From the NCBI GenBank assembly GCA_964617665.1, contig CAZUAH010000450.1:1-11378 (forward strand): a stretch of DNA of 11,378 nt, given 5' to 3'. Below the pieces are notes generated by a model. It ran no database searches, was not told where the DNA came from, and saw nothing but the letters and a program-made list of their open reading frames with translations. The translations under genes were made by a program, and so were the position numbers. Of the stretch, positions 1-6,512 are shown in pieces (the first letter of the stretch is position 1; each line of letters starts with the position of its first letter). Source of the DNA: JADHUC01 sp964617665 (lineage in GTDB: Bacteria > Planctomycetota > Planctomycetia > Pirellulales > Pirellulaceae).

Positions 1-1471
1 AGTAGTCGAAATACGTGTGCGTCGTGGGGGCCATGATCACGTCGTGGCCGGCTCGCGCGGCCGTGATACCGCCTTTCTCGCCACGCCAACTCATTACCAC
101 GGCCCCTGGAGCAAGACCGCCTTCAAGGATCTCGTCCCAACCGACCAGTCGCCGGCCGTGTTCGGTCAAAAACGCGTCGATCTGTCGGGTGAACCATGCC
201 TGAAGCTCCGCCTCGCCCTCAAGATCCAGGTCGCGGATCATCTGTTGGATCTCGTCGCTGGATTTCCATTGCGTCTTGTGCGCCTCGTCGCCGCCGATGT
301 GAATGTAGCGGCTGGGGAACATATCCATGACTTCCGTCAGTACGTCCTTGCAGAACTCAATCGTCTGCGGACGAGGCGCGAAGATGTCGTCGCTGATGCC
401 CCAGTGCGTCCACGGCTTCACATCCTTCTGTTTCTCGGGAAAGACGCCCAGGTGGGGATAGGCCGAAATTGCCGCTCGAGCATGTCCGGGCATTTCGATC
501 TCGGGCATGATCGTGATATGGCGATCCGCCGCGTACGCTACGATCTCGCGGATGTCGTCCTGCGTATAGAAGCCTCCGTGCCGTTTGCCGTCGAACTGCC
601 ACGGTTTGTCTCTGTAATGACCGACCAGCGTTTCATCACGCCACGCACCGATTTCGGTCAGCCGGGGGTACTTCTTGATCTCGATTCGCCAGCCCTGATC
701 GTCGGTCAGGTGAAGCTGCAGGCGATTGAACTTATGCACGGCCATCGCGTCGATGAACTGCAGCATGTCCGCCTTGGGCAGGAAATGCCGCGCTGGATCA
801 AGCAACAATCCGCGCCAAGCGAACCTAGGGTAGTCCACTATGCGAACGCACGGAACCACCCAGTCAACGCCCTCGGCCTTCGTCTTGCCAAACACTTCGG
901 GCGGCAGCAACTGGCGCAGCGTCTGAGCACCATAGAACAACCCGGGAGATCCCGCGGCGCGGATTTCAATCTGTTTTGTCGTGACATTCAGTATGTAGCC
1001 CTCTTGCCCGAGCTTCTCCTTCGACGATTCGTCCAAGATCAGCGTGATGAAGTCATCGACGTTTGATGCTGTCTCCAACGTCACCAAACGGAAGCCCATC
1101 GCCGGTGCCAGTGTATCGACAAACTTCGAGGCTTCTTCCTGTGCACCATCGACCGCAGCTACCTCGGTTGTCGGCGAAAGCCGAAAGACGCCCTGTTTCA
1201 CTTCCAACGAAACAGGTTGTGGGATCACCTTCGGTGTCGATTGCGGAATGCTCACGGCCTCGCCATATACGGGCAGCGCTACCAGGAATCCGAAGATAGG
1301 CAGAAGGCGCACGAGGGTGTCCGGGAGTCGGGAGGGCGAAGCTCCTGCTGAGCCGCGTCTTCCCACCGATTCGGCTCGGCGAAAGCCTCGCCCTCCCGGC
1401 CTTGGAACGGCTTTCAGGTGTAGGTCAGCGGCAGATCTTGCGATGACTGAAACAGCAAACTTGTTTGTCAT
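1..1471 (-). CDS. Family 20 glycoside hydrolase (beta-N-acetylhexosaminidase), secreted, C-terminus off the window
   Basis: The open frame runs from ATG 1471 to the left edge without a stop (490 codons visible). It should remove terminal N-acetylglucosamine or N-acetylgalactosamine from glycans in the periplasm or outside. Family signatures seen in order: FAWRGLLLDPARHF around residues 217-230, HLTDDQGWRIEIKKYPR, IMPEIEMPGH, and HIGGDEAHK with the catalytic Asp-Glu pair at residues 395-396. Later come GWDEILEGG and a GHDVIMAP segment just before the edge. A normal family member needs roughly 100 or more further residues. The start is uncertain. ATG 1471 has a good ribosome site (GAGGTGA, 3 bases before it), but the hydrophobic signal peptide (RLLPIFGFLVALPVYGEA) begins only at residue 54-55. 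The codons between encode a palindromic repeat (1330-1397). GTG 1312 would put the signal peptide at the N-terminus but has no ribosome site. The family call is firm; the start is not. Confidence 0.93.
   Translation of the reverse strand, partial: MTNKFAVSVIARSAADLHLKAVPRPGGRGFRRAESVGRRGSAGASPSRLPDTLVRLLPIFGFLVALPVYGEAVSIPQSTPKVIPQPVSLEVKQGVFRLSPTTEVAAVDGAQEEASKFVDTLAPAMGFRLVTLETASNVDDFITLILDESSKEKLGQEGYILNVTTKQIEIRAAGSPGLFYGAQTLRQLLPPEVFGKTKAEGVDWVVPCVRIVDYPRFAWRGLLLDPARHFLPKADMLQFIDAMAVHKFNRLQLHLTDDQGWRIEIKKYPRLTEIGAWRDETLVGHYRDKPWQFDGKRHGGFYTQDDIREIVAYAADRHITIMPEIEMPGHARAAISAYPHLGVFPEKQKDVKPWTHWGISDDIFAPRPQTIEFCKDVLTEVMDMFPSRYIHIGGDEAHKTQWKSSDEIQQMIRDLDLEGEAELQAWFTRQIDAFLTEHGRRLVGWDEILEGGLAPGAVVMSWRGEKGGITAARAGHDVIMAPTTHTYFDY
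1330..1397. repeat. Palindromic intergenic-type repeat, copy 1, lying inside the hexosaminidase leader
   Basis: Two 26-base arms (1330-1355 and 1372-1397) are inverted copies with 21 of 26 positions matching, separated by a 16-base loop. The outer arm is GGGAGGGCGA and the inner arm ends GAGCCG. The plus strand read in one frame gives the peptide GEAPAEPR. The same element, in the same orientation, occurs at 4118-4186. Structure and dispersal resemble REP-type or small non-autonomous mobile elements. No target-site duplication is obvious by eye. Confidence 0.85.
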
Positions 1472-1474
1472 AGT

Positions 1475-1481
1475 TCACCTC
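1475..1481 (-). promoter_or_regulatory. Ribosome binding site favouring the ATG at 1471
   Basis: On the minus strand GAGGTGA sits 3 bases before ATG 1471. It overlaps the in-frame TGA (1475-1477) that closes the frame upstream, so 1471 is the first possible start. No comparable site precedes GTG 1312, the start that would fit the signal peptide better. Confidence 0.6.
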
Positions 1482-1491
1482 GGCGGGCTGT

Positions 1492-1525
1492 CGGCCAGCT
1501 GCCAATTTAAGGACGTTTGTTGAGA
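1492..1525. repeat. 34-base dispersed repeat, copy A
   Basis: This block matches 5069-5102 at 29 of 34 positions in the same orientation. Both contain CGGCCAGC, GCCAATT and ACGTT in the same spacing. Copy A falls in the probable 5' untranslated region of the hexosaminidase gene, between the TATAAT candidate and the ribosome site. It is not self-complementary, so it differs in kind from the palindromic repeat. Function unknown. Confidence 0.6.
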
Positions 1526-1558
1526 AGTGGTTGGTGGATTCCATCAGACGCGATCGCG

Positions 1559-1564
1559 ATTATA
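1559..1564 (-). promoter_or_regulatory. Candidate -10 element (TATAAT) for the hexosaminidase gene
   Basis: The minus strand carries a perfect TATAAT, 88 bases upstream of ATG 1471. The region 17 bases further upstream (ACGAAA) matches the -35 consensus TTGACA only weakly. The perfect palindrome CGCGATCGCG (1549-1558) lies immediately downstream, where transcription would start. This is a sequence match only. Confidence 0.35.
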
Positions 1565-1747
1565 CCGCACCAGTGTGACGATTTCGTGCTAATCGGCCGC
1601 AATTTCAGACGGTCGGCTTTACAAGTGTCGTTGCCCCTGGGGAAAATCACGGTCGCGCACAATGAGCGCTCGCTGGCGATCAGACGGCCAGTTCCAGTGA
1701 CTGCCAGACACCTCCATACCACCGCCGCAAAAGGACGGAGCGAACCA

Positions 1748-3952
1748 ATGAGATCTCTATTCGTCTGGATAATCTGCTGCGTTCTGGCAGCGTCCGTCCA
1801 TGCGCAGGAACGCTTCGGCGCAACGTACAAGTTGGAGGACGTGAAGTACATGGACCGTTTTGTCGGCTCGGAAGCAGCCAAGCAGTTGTTGGCGAAGCAG
1901 GGATTCGTGGTTGCCGAGCAGTATTTCACGCAGATCTTCGCCGCGTACCTCAAGCTCAAGCAAAGCCAACCCTGGCTGCCGAGCTACATCACGGTGGACA
2001 GCGTCTGGCACGCGTATCATGTGCTACTGGAAGAAGGAGTCCGCCAGCTGGAGGATCACCAGGCTGCGGTCCTTCGGAGATTCTCGGCACGGCTATTGGA
2101 GGCGACTCTGGTGAAAAGTCGGGAGTCGGGAGATTTGTATTGGGACTTGTCCGCATTCGCCGCAGTGGGGTTGGCGTTGCAGGATTCGGATGCCGTCTCG
2201 ACGCTAGAGCCGAAACTGTGCAAGGCCGTATCCGGAATCGTCGACGCAATCGAATCCGGGAACGGACCGGCGCGAGTGCTGTTCTTCGGGCTCCCGATCG
2301 ATCCAGCACACTTTCGTGCGGCGAGTTTCTACGTAAAGAGTCCCAGAGTTCGCGCCTACTTCGTTGCGCGACAGTGGTACGCGAAGTGCGTCTTCCGCCT
2401 CAAGTCTCCCGCCGAGACGGAACGAGCGGTGCATCTGGCTCTGCTGATTGACGGCGACGAGAAACTGAAGACACTTTACGACCAGCTCTGTGAGCCCCAC
2501 GACTTGTTGCTCGGCCCTCCGGACGATGCGGGCGTGCCAGAGTACGTAGAGTTGGCGCGAGAGTCCATTGGATCGGAGCCTCGCGCAAATCAGATCTCGA
2601 AAGCCTTGGACACGTTCCGTCAGAAGGCTTCGCATCTGCCCGACCCAAAGGTCAACGACCAACTGTTACCGCCGGAGCAGTACGCGAGGTTTGCCGAGGA
2701 AACCAAGGGATTTCGCCTTTTGCCGGCGCGCCGATGTCCTTCGGCAGCACTGTTCCACAGGACCTCCCACCCTGTGATCCCTGCCCGGATGTTACCCTCC
2801 GGGGTCGACTTGTTCGCTGTCGGACCGTTGGCCTGCGAAGCGGCTCGCCGCGCCCTCCGGTCATCGGAAGAGGAAAGCGTTTACGATGCGATTACAGGCG
2901 CGGAAGCCGAATCGCTTCCCGAGAGCCTGCACGGCAAGGCGTTGGGGCTACTGAAACTGCTACAGCAACCGCTGCCAGAAGCCGCTCCGACCCCATTGCG
3001 GACTGTCGCCTGGCAGGACAAGCAGCTTTGGACCGCGCTGGGCGCCTGGTCCGAACAACGCCACACGTGGGCCGCGCAATTGAAGCTTAGCGTAACGGTC
3101 CTTGACGGGGACGAGCAGCCACCGGGGTACGTGTCGCCGTATCCGGAGTTTTTTCAAGAGCTCGGAGAACTCGCCCGCCAGACGGCGGCAATGCTTGAGA
3201 ACTATCGGTCTGAGCCCCATGCCGAGGTCGCCGGCCAAGAGATTCTTGATGTTTTGGCCCAATCCGAAGACCTGATCAAGCGGGCTGAAGCGGGAGAGCC
3301 GTACGAACGCGGCGTCCTCGAGTCGATGCTACAACCGCTCCGCCATCTGCACGGCACTTACTGTCGCCGAACCGCGGCGCGCGATCAAACTGACCAACGA
3401 GAATGGTTGCGTGGCGCCGGAACCTTGGAACGGCTTGCCCGGAGATGGATCGAAGGGGAAAACATTAGCGCGATCGACCGGGAGTTGATCCGGATATGGA
3501 CGACGCCCAAAGGAGCTGATGCCCTGAAGCTGTTGCCCGAATTCGCCGACACCTGCGATCGGCTGGCTAGAATCGCCCGAAAGCAGTTGGACGGCCAACC
3601 GCTCGACGCCGATGACGCCAGATTCATCCAATACTACGGCCAAACCCTCGCCCGATTCCAGTTCTACGACGACCACGCGTGGCTGTTTCCGAAAGACGAT
3701 TTCCCGCTAGTGACACCGGTTGTTGTCAGCCCAATAACCGGCCAAATCCTCTACGCCGGTCTCAGCCGGCCCGAGGCGTTGTACGTGATCTTGGATGTGG
3801 ACGGCGATCCGGTACTACACCGCGGCGCCGTCCTCTCCTATCGCGAGTTCCCACGTCCGCTGAGCGAACCCGTGGACGACGACTCGTGGACCCAAGACGT
3901 GAAGGCCGGGAAAGCCCCTCCGCCGCCAGCGTTCACGTCCTCCTTTCGATAA
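1748..3952 (+). CDS. Secreted DUF3160-family protein
   Basis: A 734-residue protein begins at ATG 1748, with GGAG 7 bases upstream. The frame stays open back to 1517, but the upstream part has no leader character. Residues 1-20 form a classical signal peptide (hydrophobic core, then VHA before Gln21), so the protein is exported. Family marks are the segment LPSYITVDSVWHAYHVLLEE near residues 77-96, which corresponds to the DUF3160 'T.DS..HAYH' motif. The C-terminal block near residues 660-715 (VSPITGQILYAG, LYVILDVDGDPVLHRGAV, SYREFPRPLSEP) is also typical. The family has no established biochemical function; members occur in several phyla and are usually exported. Length agrees with the family. 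It is transcribed divergently from the hexosaminidase with 276 bases between them. A convergent RhaT remnant begins 2 bases past its stop. Confidence 0.9.
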   Translation: MRSLFVWIICCVLAASVHAQERFGATYKLEDVKYMDRFVGSEAAKQLLAKQGFVVAEQYFTQIFAAYLKLKQSQPWLPSYITVDSVWHAYHVLLEEGVRQLEDHQAAVLRRFSARLLEATLVKSRESGDLYWDLSAFAAVGLALQDSDAVSTLEPKLCKAVSGIVDAIESGNGPARVLFFGLPIDPAHFRAASFYVKSPRVRAYFVARQWYAKCVFRLKSPAETERAVHLALLIDGDEKLKTLYDQLCEPHDLLLGPPDDAGVPEYVELARESIGSEPRANQISKALDTFRQKASHLPDPKVNDQLLPPEQYARFAEETKGFRLLPARRCPSAALFHRTSHPVIPARMLPSGVDLFAVGPLACEAARRALRSSEEESVYDAITGAEAESLPESLHGKALGLLKLLQQPLPEAAPTPLRTVAWQDKQLWTALGAWSEQRHTWAAQLKLSVTVLDGDEQPPGYVSPYPEFFQELGELARQTAAMLENYRSEPHAEVAGQEILDVLAQSEDLIKRAEAGEPYERGVLESMLQPLRHLHGTYCRRTAARDQTDQREWLRGAGTLERLARRWIEGENISAIDRELIRIWTTPKGADALKLLPEFADTCDRLARIARKQLDGQPLDADDARFIQYYGQTLARFQFYDDHAWLFPKDDFPLVTPVVVSPITGQILYAGLSRPEALYVILDVDGDPVLHRGAVLSYREFPRPLSEPVDDDSWTQDVKAGKAPPPPAFTSSFR

Positions 3953-3953
3953 G

Positions 3954-4080
3954 TCACTCGCTCTGCATCATGGCTATTCCTTGTGCCAGGAGGCACACGC
4001 CCACGACCAGAAAGGCGATGCCGACGATGATCCAGACAATGCTTTCGCGGCTGGCGTCTTTCCATTCGCGCGTGTGAAAG
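3954..4080 (-). pseudogene. Remnant of a second RhaT-family transporter gene (3' end only)
   Basis: The minus strand encodes about 41 codons ending at TGA (3954-3956). They match the C-terminus of the intact transporter at 5291-6343 at 34 of 38 aligned residues (REWK.ASRESIVWIIVGIA then VGVCLLAQGIAMM). At nucleotide level 3966-4080 and 5297-5411 differ at 14 of 115 positions by my count. The remnant ends QSE after the last shared Met, where the intact gene ends Gly. Upstream, similarity fades beyond about 4085 and an in-frame TGA interrupts, so there is no start or transport domain. It is best read as the tail of a deleted or partly duplicated paralogue. Confidence 0.85.
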
Positions 4081-4117
4081 CTGTTTCAAGATTCCGGATG
4101 CTGGAGCGTGCGGAGGC

Positions 4118-4186
4118 GGGCAGTGCGAAGCCCCTGTTGAGCCGCGCTTAGCCGCGGACGCGTTTCGGCGGGAGCCTCGCCCTCCC
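4118..4186. repeat. Palindromic repeat, copy 2
   Basis: Same element and orientation as 1330-1397. The left-arm core (4125-4146) matches copy 1 at about 20 of 22 positions, and the right-arm core ending CCTCGCCCTCCC at about 20 of 22. The outer left arm is degraded. The loop differs and holds its own small hairpin (CCGCG 4142-4146 with CGCGG 4152-4156). It lies between the RhaT remnant and the next gene, so no coding sequence is affected. Confidence 0.8.
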
Positions 4187-4253
4187 TTTCTCAAAGCGGC
4201 GGCACCTTTTCGTCGTTGAAACCGCGTCGCCTTGGGCGGATGAGTACGAAAAG

Positions 4254-4283
4254 CACCCTGCGACGTGCGTGCATCGCAGGGTG
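4254..4283 (-). terminator. Strong hairpin terminator, possibly bidirectional
   Basis: A perfect 10-bp stem (CACCCTGCGA paired with TCGCAGGGTG) encloses a 10-base loop. On the minus strand the stem is followed by CTTTTCG, and on the plus strand by TTTCG. It lies about 45 bases after the stop of the small secreted protein gene (4327-4863), so it most likely ends that transcript. The short T-runs on both sides would let it also stop read-through from the plus-strand DUF3160 gene. Confidence 0.7.
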
Positions 4284-4326
4284 TTTCGAATGGGATGTCG
4301 AAATGCGTCTACGCGGCCCTTGTCAA

Positions 4327-4863
4327 TCAGCGAAATGAACTCCTTGGCTGGGCTAATGCCCCCTGTCGCTGTTGGCTGCTGCTTCCGCGTGACCCGCTTG
4401 CTTTGGGTGCTGTCCGGAATACGGTCTCGCTATCTTCGTGAACAATTCCGCCTCCGTTGTAGTTGATTCGCGTTCGAGTCAGCGTGCTGTGAGGCCGGCC
4501 GTAGCTGGTCCACGTGTATCCTTGGACGCGGTAGACGTTGCCAAACATATCTCGCTCAATCCGGTTCACATAGCGGCGGGACCCCGGATCAACGCGGTTT
4601 CGATACGGGTCCAAGGCACTGGCCTTGACCTGATCGCGATGTGTCCGAATCCGAATCTGGCCGGTGTAGGGATCGCGGTAGATGTCCGCCAGATGACTCC
4701 CGCTATCCCATACCGTTGGATTGTGCCAAGGGCTTGGGCTCGGGTAGGGCCAAGAGCCGGGCCAGGCGAACGCCTCGCTGGTCCCCACAGTGCCCATCAC
4801 GATCAAGCCCAGCAACAGGCCTAACAACAACTTGCTCCTGGAAGAAATGCATGGTTTGTTCAT
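4327..4863 (-). CDS. Small secreted protein of unknown function
   Basis: A 178-residue protein starts at ATG 4863, preceded on the minus strand by GAGGAG at 7 bases' distance. Residues 1-33 are a signal peptide: a basic start, a hydrophobic core LLLGLLLGLIVMG, and a probable cut after AFA. The mature part opens with a Trp/Pro/Ser-rich stretch (WPGSWPYPSPSPW). It continues with a basic, Tyr- and Arg-rich region (DPYTGQIRIRTHRDQ, DPYRNRVDPGSRRYVNR, MFGNVYRVQGYTW) and ends in a Ser/Gln/Arg-rich tail. The spaced DPY/GNVYR phrases suggest short beta-strand units, but I recognise no domain. It has its own terminator downstream and a gene-free region upstream, so it is probably transcribed alone. 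It should be a periplasmic or surface protein. That it is a gene is well supported; its role is unknown. Confidence 0.75.
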   Translation of the reverse strand: MNKPCISSRSKLLLGLLLGLIVMGTVGTSEAFAWPGSWPYPSPSPWHNPTVWDSGSHLADIYRDPYTGQIRIRTHRDQVKASALDPYRNRVDPGSRRYVNRIERDMFGNVYRVQGYTWTSYGRPHSTLTRTRINYNGGGIVHEDSETVFRTAPKASGSRGSSSQQRQGALAQPRSSFR

Positions 4864-5068
4864 GTCGATCTCCTCATCTCAAAGAAATTGTTTGCGACGA
4901 TCGGGCCGCTGCTACATTGCTTGCAGGCCCTATCGCCGCCGGCTTTAGAAGTTGTTACCGGATTCCGGGATCAGTTTTGCGCAGGAAACGCAAGAATCGA
5001 GAAAACGTCTTGCCCAGACCAAGGTTCAACGCTCGCCAGAAGCGATTTCCTCCATGTGCGCGAGCCGG

Positions 5069-5102
5069 CGGCCAGCAGCCAATTCAAGAACGTTCGTTCA
5101 GA
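5069..5102. repeat. 34-base dispersed repeat, copy B
   Basis: Matches copy A (1492-1525) at 29 of 34 positions, same orientation. Here it lies about 205 bases upstream of the small secreted protein gene on the minus strand, not next to a ribosome site. That argues against a purely translational role. Confidence 0.6.
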
Positions 5103-5211
5103 CAGGCTTCAAGTGATGTTAGAAGATGCAAGCGTAGTCATACCGCAAGCACGCCAAGGCGAGCAGGCAATTCTGATGTGCCCGCAAGACGTAGTGGAAG
5201 TCACCAGACTT

Positions 5212-5244
5212 CCGTCTTCCGAACTCTGGCGAGTCCGGCTACGG
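5212..5244. repeat. Imperfect palindrome downstream of the RhaT-family gene
   Basis: CCGAACTC (5219-5226) and GAGTCCGG (5231-5238) pair with one mismatch around a TGGC loop. An outer CCGT (5212-5215) and ACGG (5241-5244) extend the stem across a small internal loop. It lies 47 bases past the RhaT stop (5291) on the minus strand. It could mark or protect the transcript end, but there is no T-run, so an ordinary intrinsic terminator is not supported. Confidence 0.5.
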
Positions 5245-5290
5245 GGATGCTATTCCTGTCCGCTTGCCCAAGGGCTCATGCCTAACCGCA

Positions 5291-6343
5291 TCAGCCCATC
5301 ATGGCTATTCCTTGTGCCAGGAGGCAGACACCGACGATCAGCAGGGCGATGCCGACGATGATCCAAACGATGCTCTCGCGGCTGGCGCCCTTCCATTCGC
5401 GTGTGCGGAAGCCGTGGAAGTTGCCGACGATAATGGCAAAGGACATGAATACCGGGTAGCCGACCGAGACTCCCAGGTCGCCTAGATTGAGCCAACCTAG
5501 CCCGAAGAAGAAGATCGCGGCATCGTGCAGAACGGCCATGATGGCGGCCAGCAGCAGGATTTGGCCCACACCGGGTTTGGTGAAATGTCCCCAGGTCTTG
5601 TTCCTGGTCAGTTGGACGACGCAGTACAAGCAGGACGAAACGGCTCCGCCCCAGAGAATCAAAGCCGTCACGGCCCACGCCGACGCCCAGTCGGGATTGT
5701 TCAGCCCTGCCTCCGTGCCGATCGGACCGGCGAAACGCGAGGCCACTGCGTAGCAGGCGCAGAGGATACCTGAGACGAAAGCAATCACTAGGCCGATGAG
5801 TATCTTAGGCTGTTTCGCATCCGAAGGATTGGCCTTGTCCGAGTCAGAGCCGCCTTCCCTAAGGCTGCGGTCTTTCAGAATGCCGGCCCGCCCAGAAACG
5901 GTTACGCCGATCAGACAGACTGCTACGCCGCCCAGGAACACGAGACCGTGGGACGTGAGAATCTGGTTCGCGTCGAACAGGACCATCGGGATCAAGAAGC
6001 CGAATGCCATTTGTGCGCCATAGTTCAAGGCATAAGCTAAGGAGAGTCCAATAAAGGAGAAACTCATCCCCAGCGTCATGGACCCCAGCCCCCAGAGCAG
6101 GCCAAAAACCAACACGGGTATGATCGTAGATGCGCCGACTCGCGAGTAGATGCCGCCCAGATCGTTGACTACCAGCGGAGCCACCACGACGGGAATCAGA
6201 ATCGTCACGAAAAAGAAGAACGGTCCCCAGAGCACTTCCCAAGGCGTGTCCTTCTTGACGAACTTGCTGGGCAAACCGAAGGAGCCTCCGCAAATCGCTC
6301 CGATGATCAGAAACCCAAATCCCAGCACTTGTTCAATCTGCAT
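5291..6343 (-). CDS. rhaT: RhaT-family sugar (L-rhamnose/H+) symporter
   Basis: A 350-residue integral inner-membrane protein. RhaT of enteric bacteria, 344 residues with ten membrane spans, imports L-rhamnose with protons; the exact deoxysugar here is not known. Visible features are about ten hydrophobic spans, GGSFGLPSKFVKK at the first loop, and the GLLWGLGSMTLGMSFSFIGL segment. That segment corresponds to the conserved W-G-x-G-N region followed by a LGMS-like turn. A hydrophilic cytoplasmic loop near residues 155-180 (RSLREGGSDSDKANPSDAK) precedes the second half. ATG 6343 was chosen because AGGGGA lies about 8 bases upstream; a GTG at 6364 would add seven residues without such support. 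The last 38 residues are duplicated in the remnant at 3954-4080. The FucU gene downstream of rsmD fits deoxysugar use, but it is in a separate transcription unit. Confidence 0.88.
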   Translation of the reverse strand: MQIEQVLGFGFLIIGAICGGSFGLPSKFVKKDTPWEVLWGPFFFFVTILIPVVVAPLVVNDLGGIYSRVGASTIIPVLVFGLLWGLGSMTLGMSFSFIGLSLAYALNYGAQMAFGFLIPMVLFDANQILTSHGLVFLGGVAVCLIGVTVSGRAGILKDRSLREGGSDSDKANPSDAKQPKILIGLVIAFVSGILCACYAVASRFAGPIGTEAGLNNPDWASAWAVTALILWGGAVSSCLYCVVQLTRNKTWGHFTKPGVGQILLLAAIMAVLHDAAIFFFGLGWLNLGDLGVSVGYPVFMSFAIIVGNFHGFRTREWKGASRESIVWIIVGIALLIVGVCLLAQGIAMMG

Positions 6344-6512
6344 GGTTCTTCCCCTGCGTAACACCGTTCGATTGCTTCACGTCGCATGAAACAACATTTT
6401 GGTGTAGAAAGCCGCCGGGAGCAACATCAGGAGCACTTATCGGAGGCCGAGGATGGCACGCGCGGCTTCTGAACGCGAGTCTTCTGATACGTGGTGGCAG
6501 CTCGACGTCGTC

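Larger units (their letters stand above)
4864..5290. other. Gene-free stretch with a dispersed repeat and a palindrome
   Basis: This 427-bp interval separates two minus-strand genes. Open frames cross it on the plus strand, but none has a ribosome site, recognisable domain or coding character. It contains repeat copy B (5069-5102) and the palindrome at 5212-5244. It also has a short TTGCG/CGCAA inverted pair near 4977-4994. The part nearest 4863 should hold the promoter of the small secreted protein gene, but no convincing -35/-10 pair is visible. Confidence 0.5.

Noticed and set aside
17..1066. Long open frame of 349 codons on the plus strand
   Set aside because: It is antisense to the hexosaminidase, whose minus-strand frame carries unmistakable family 20 motifs. 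The plus-strand product has no recognisable domain or ribosome site.
1044..1523. Plus-strand open frame containing the peptide GEAPAEPR
   Set aside because: The peptide is the translation of the palindromic repeat, and the rest is antisense to the hexosaminidase gene and its leader. It is not a gene.
1517..1747. Upstream extension of the DUF3160 reading frame (77 codons)
   Set aside because: The signal peptide and ribosome site place the start at 1748. The extension overlaps the divergent promoter region.
3838..4194. Minus-strand open frame of 118 codons
   Set aside because: It reads the RhaT remnant in the wrong frame and extends into the antisense of the DUF3160 gene. The matching frame is the one giving the transporter C-terminus.
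4888..5361. Plus-strand open frame of 157 codons across the gene-free stretch
   Set aside because: No ribosome site or domain. It runs through a dispersed repeat and a palindrome and into the antisense of the transporter's 3' end.
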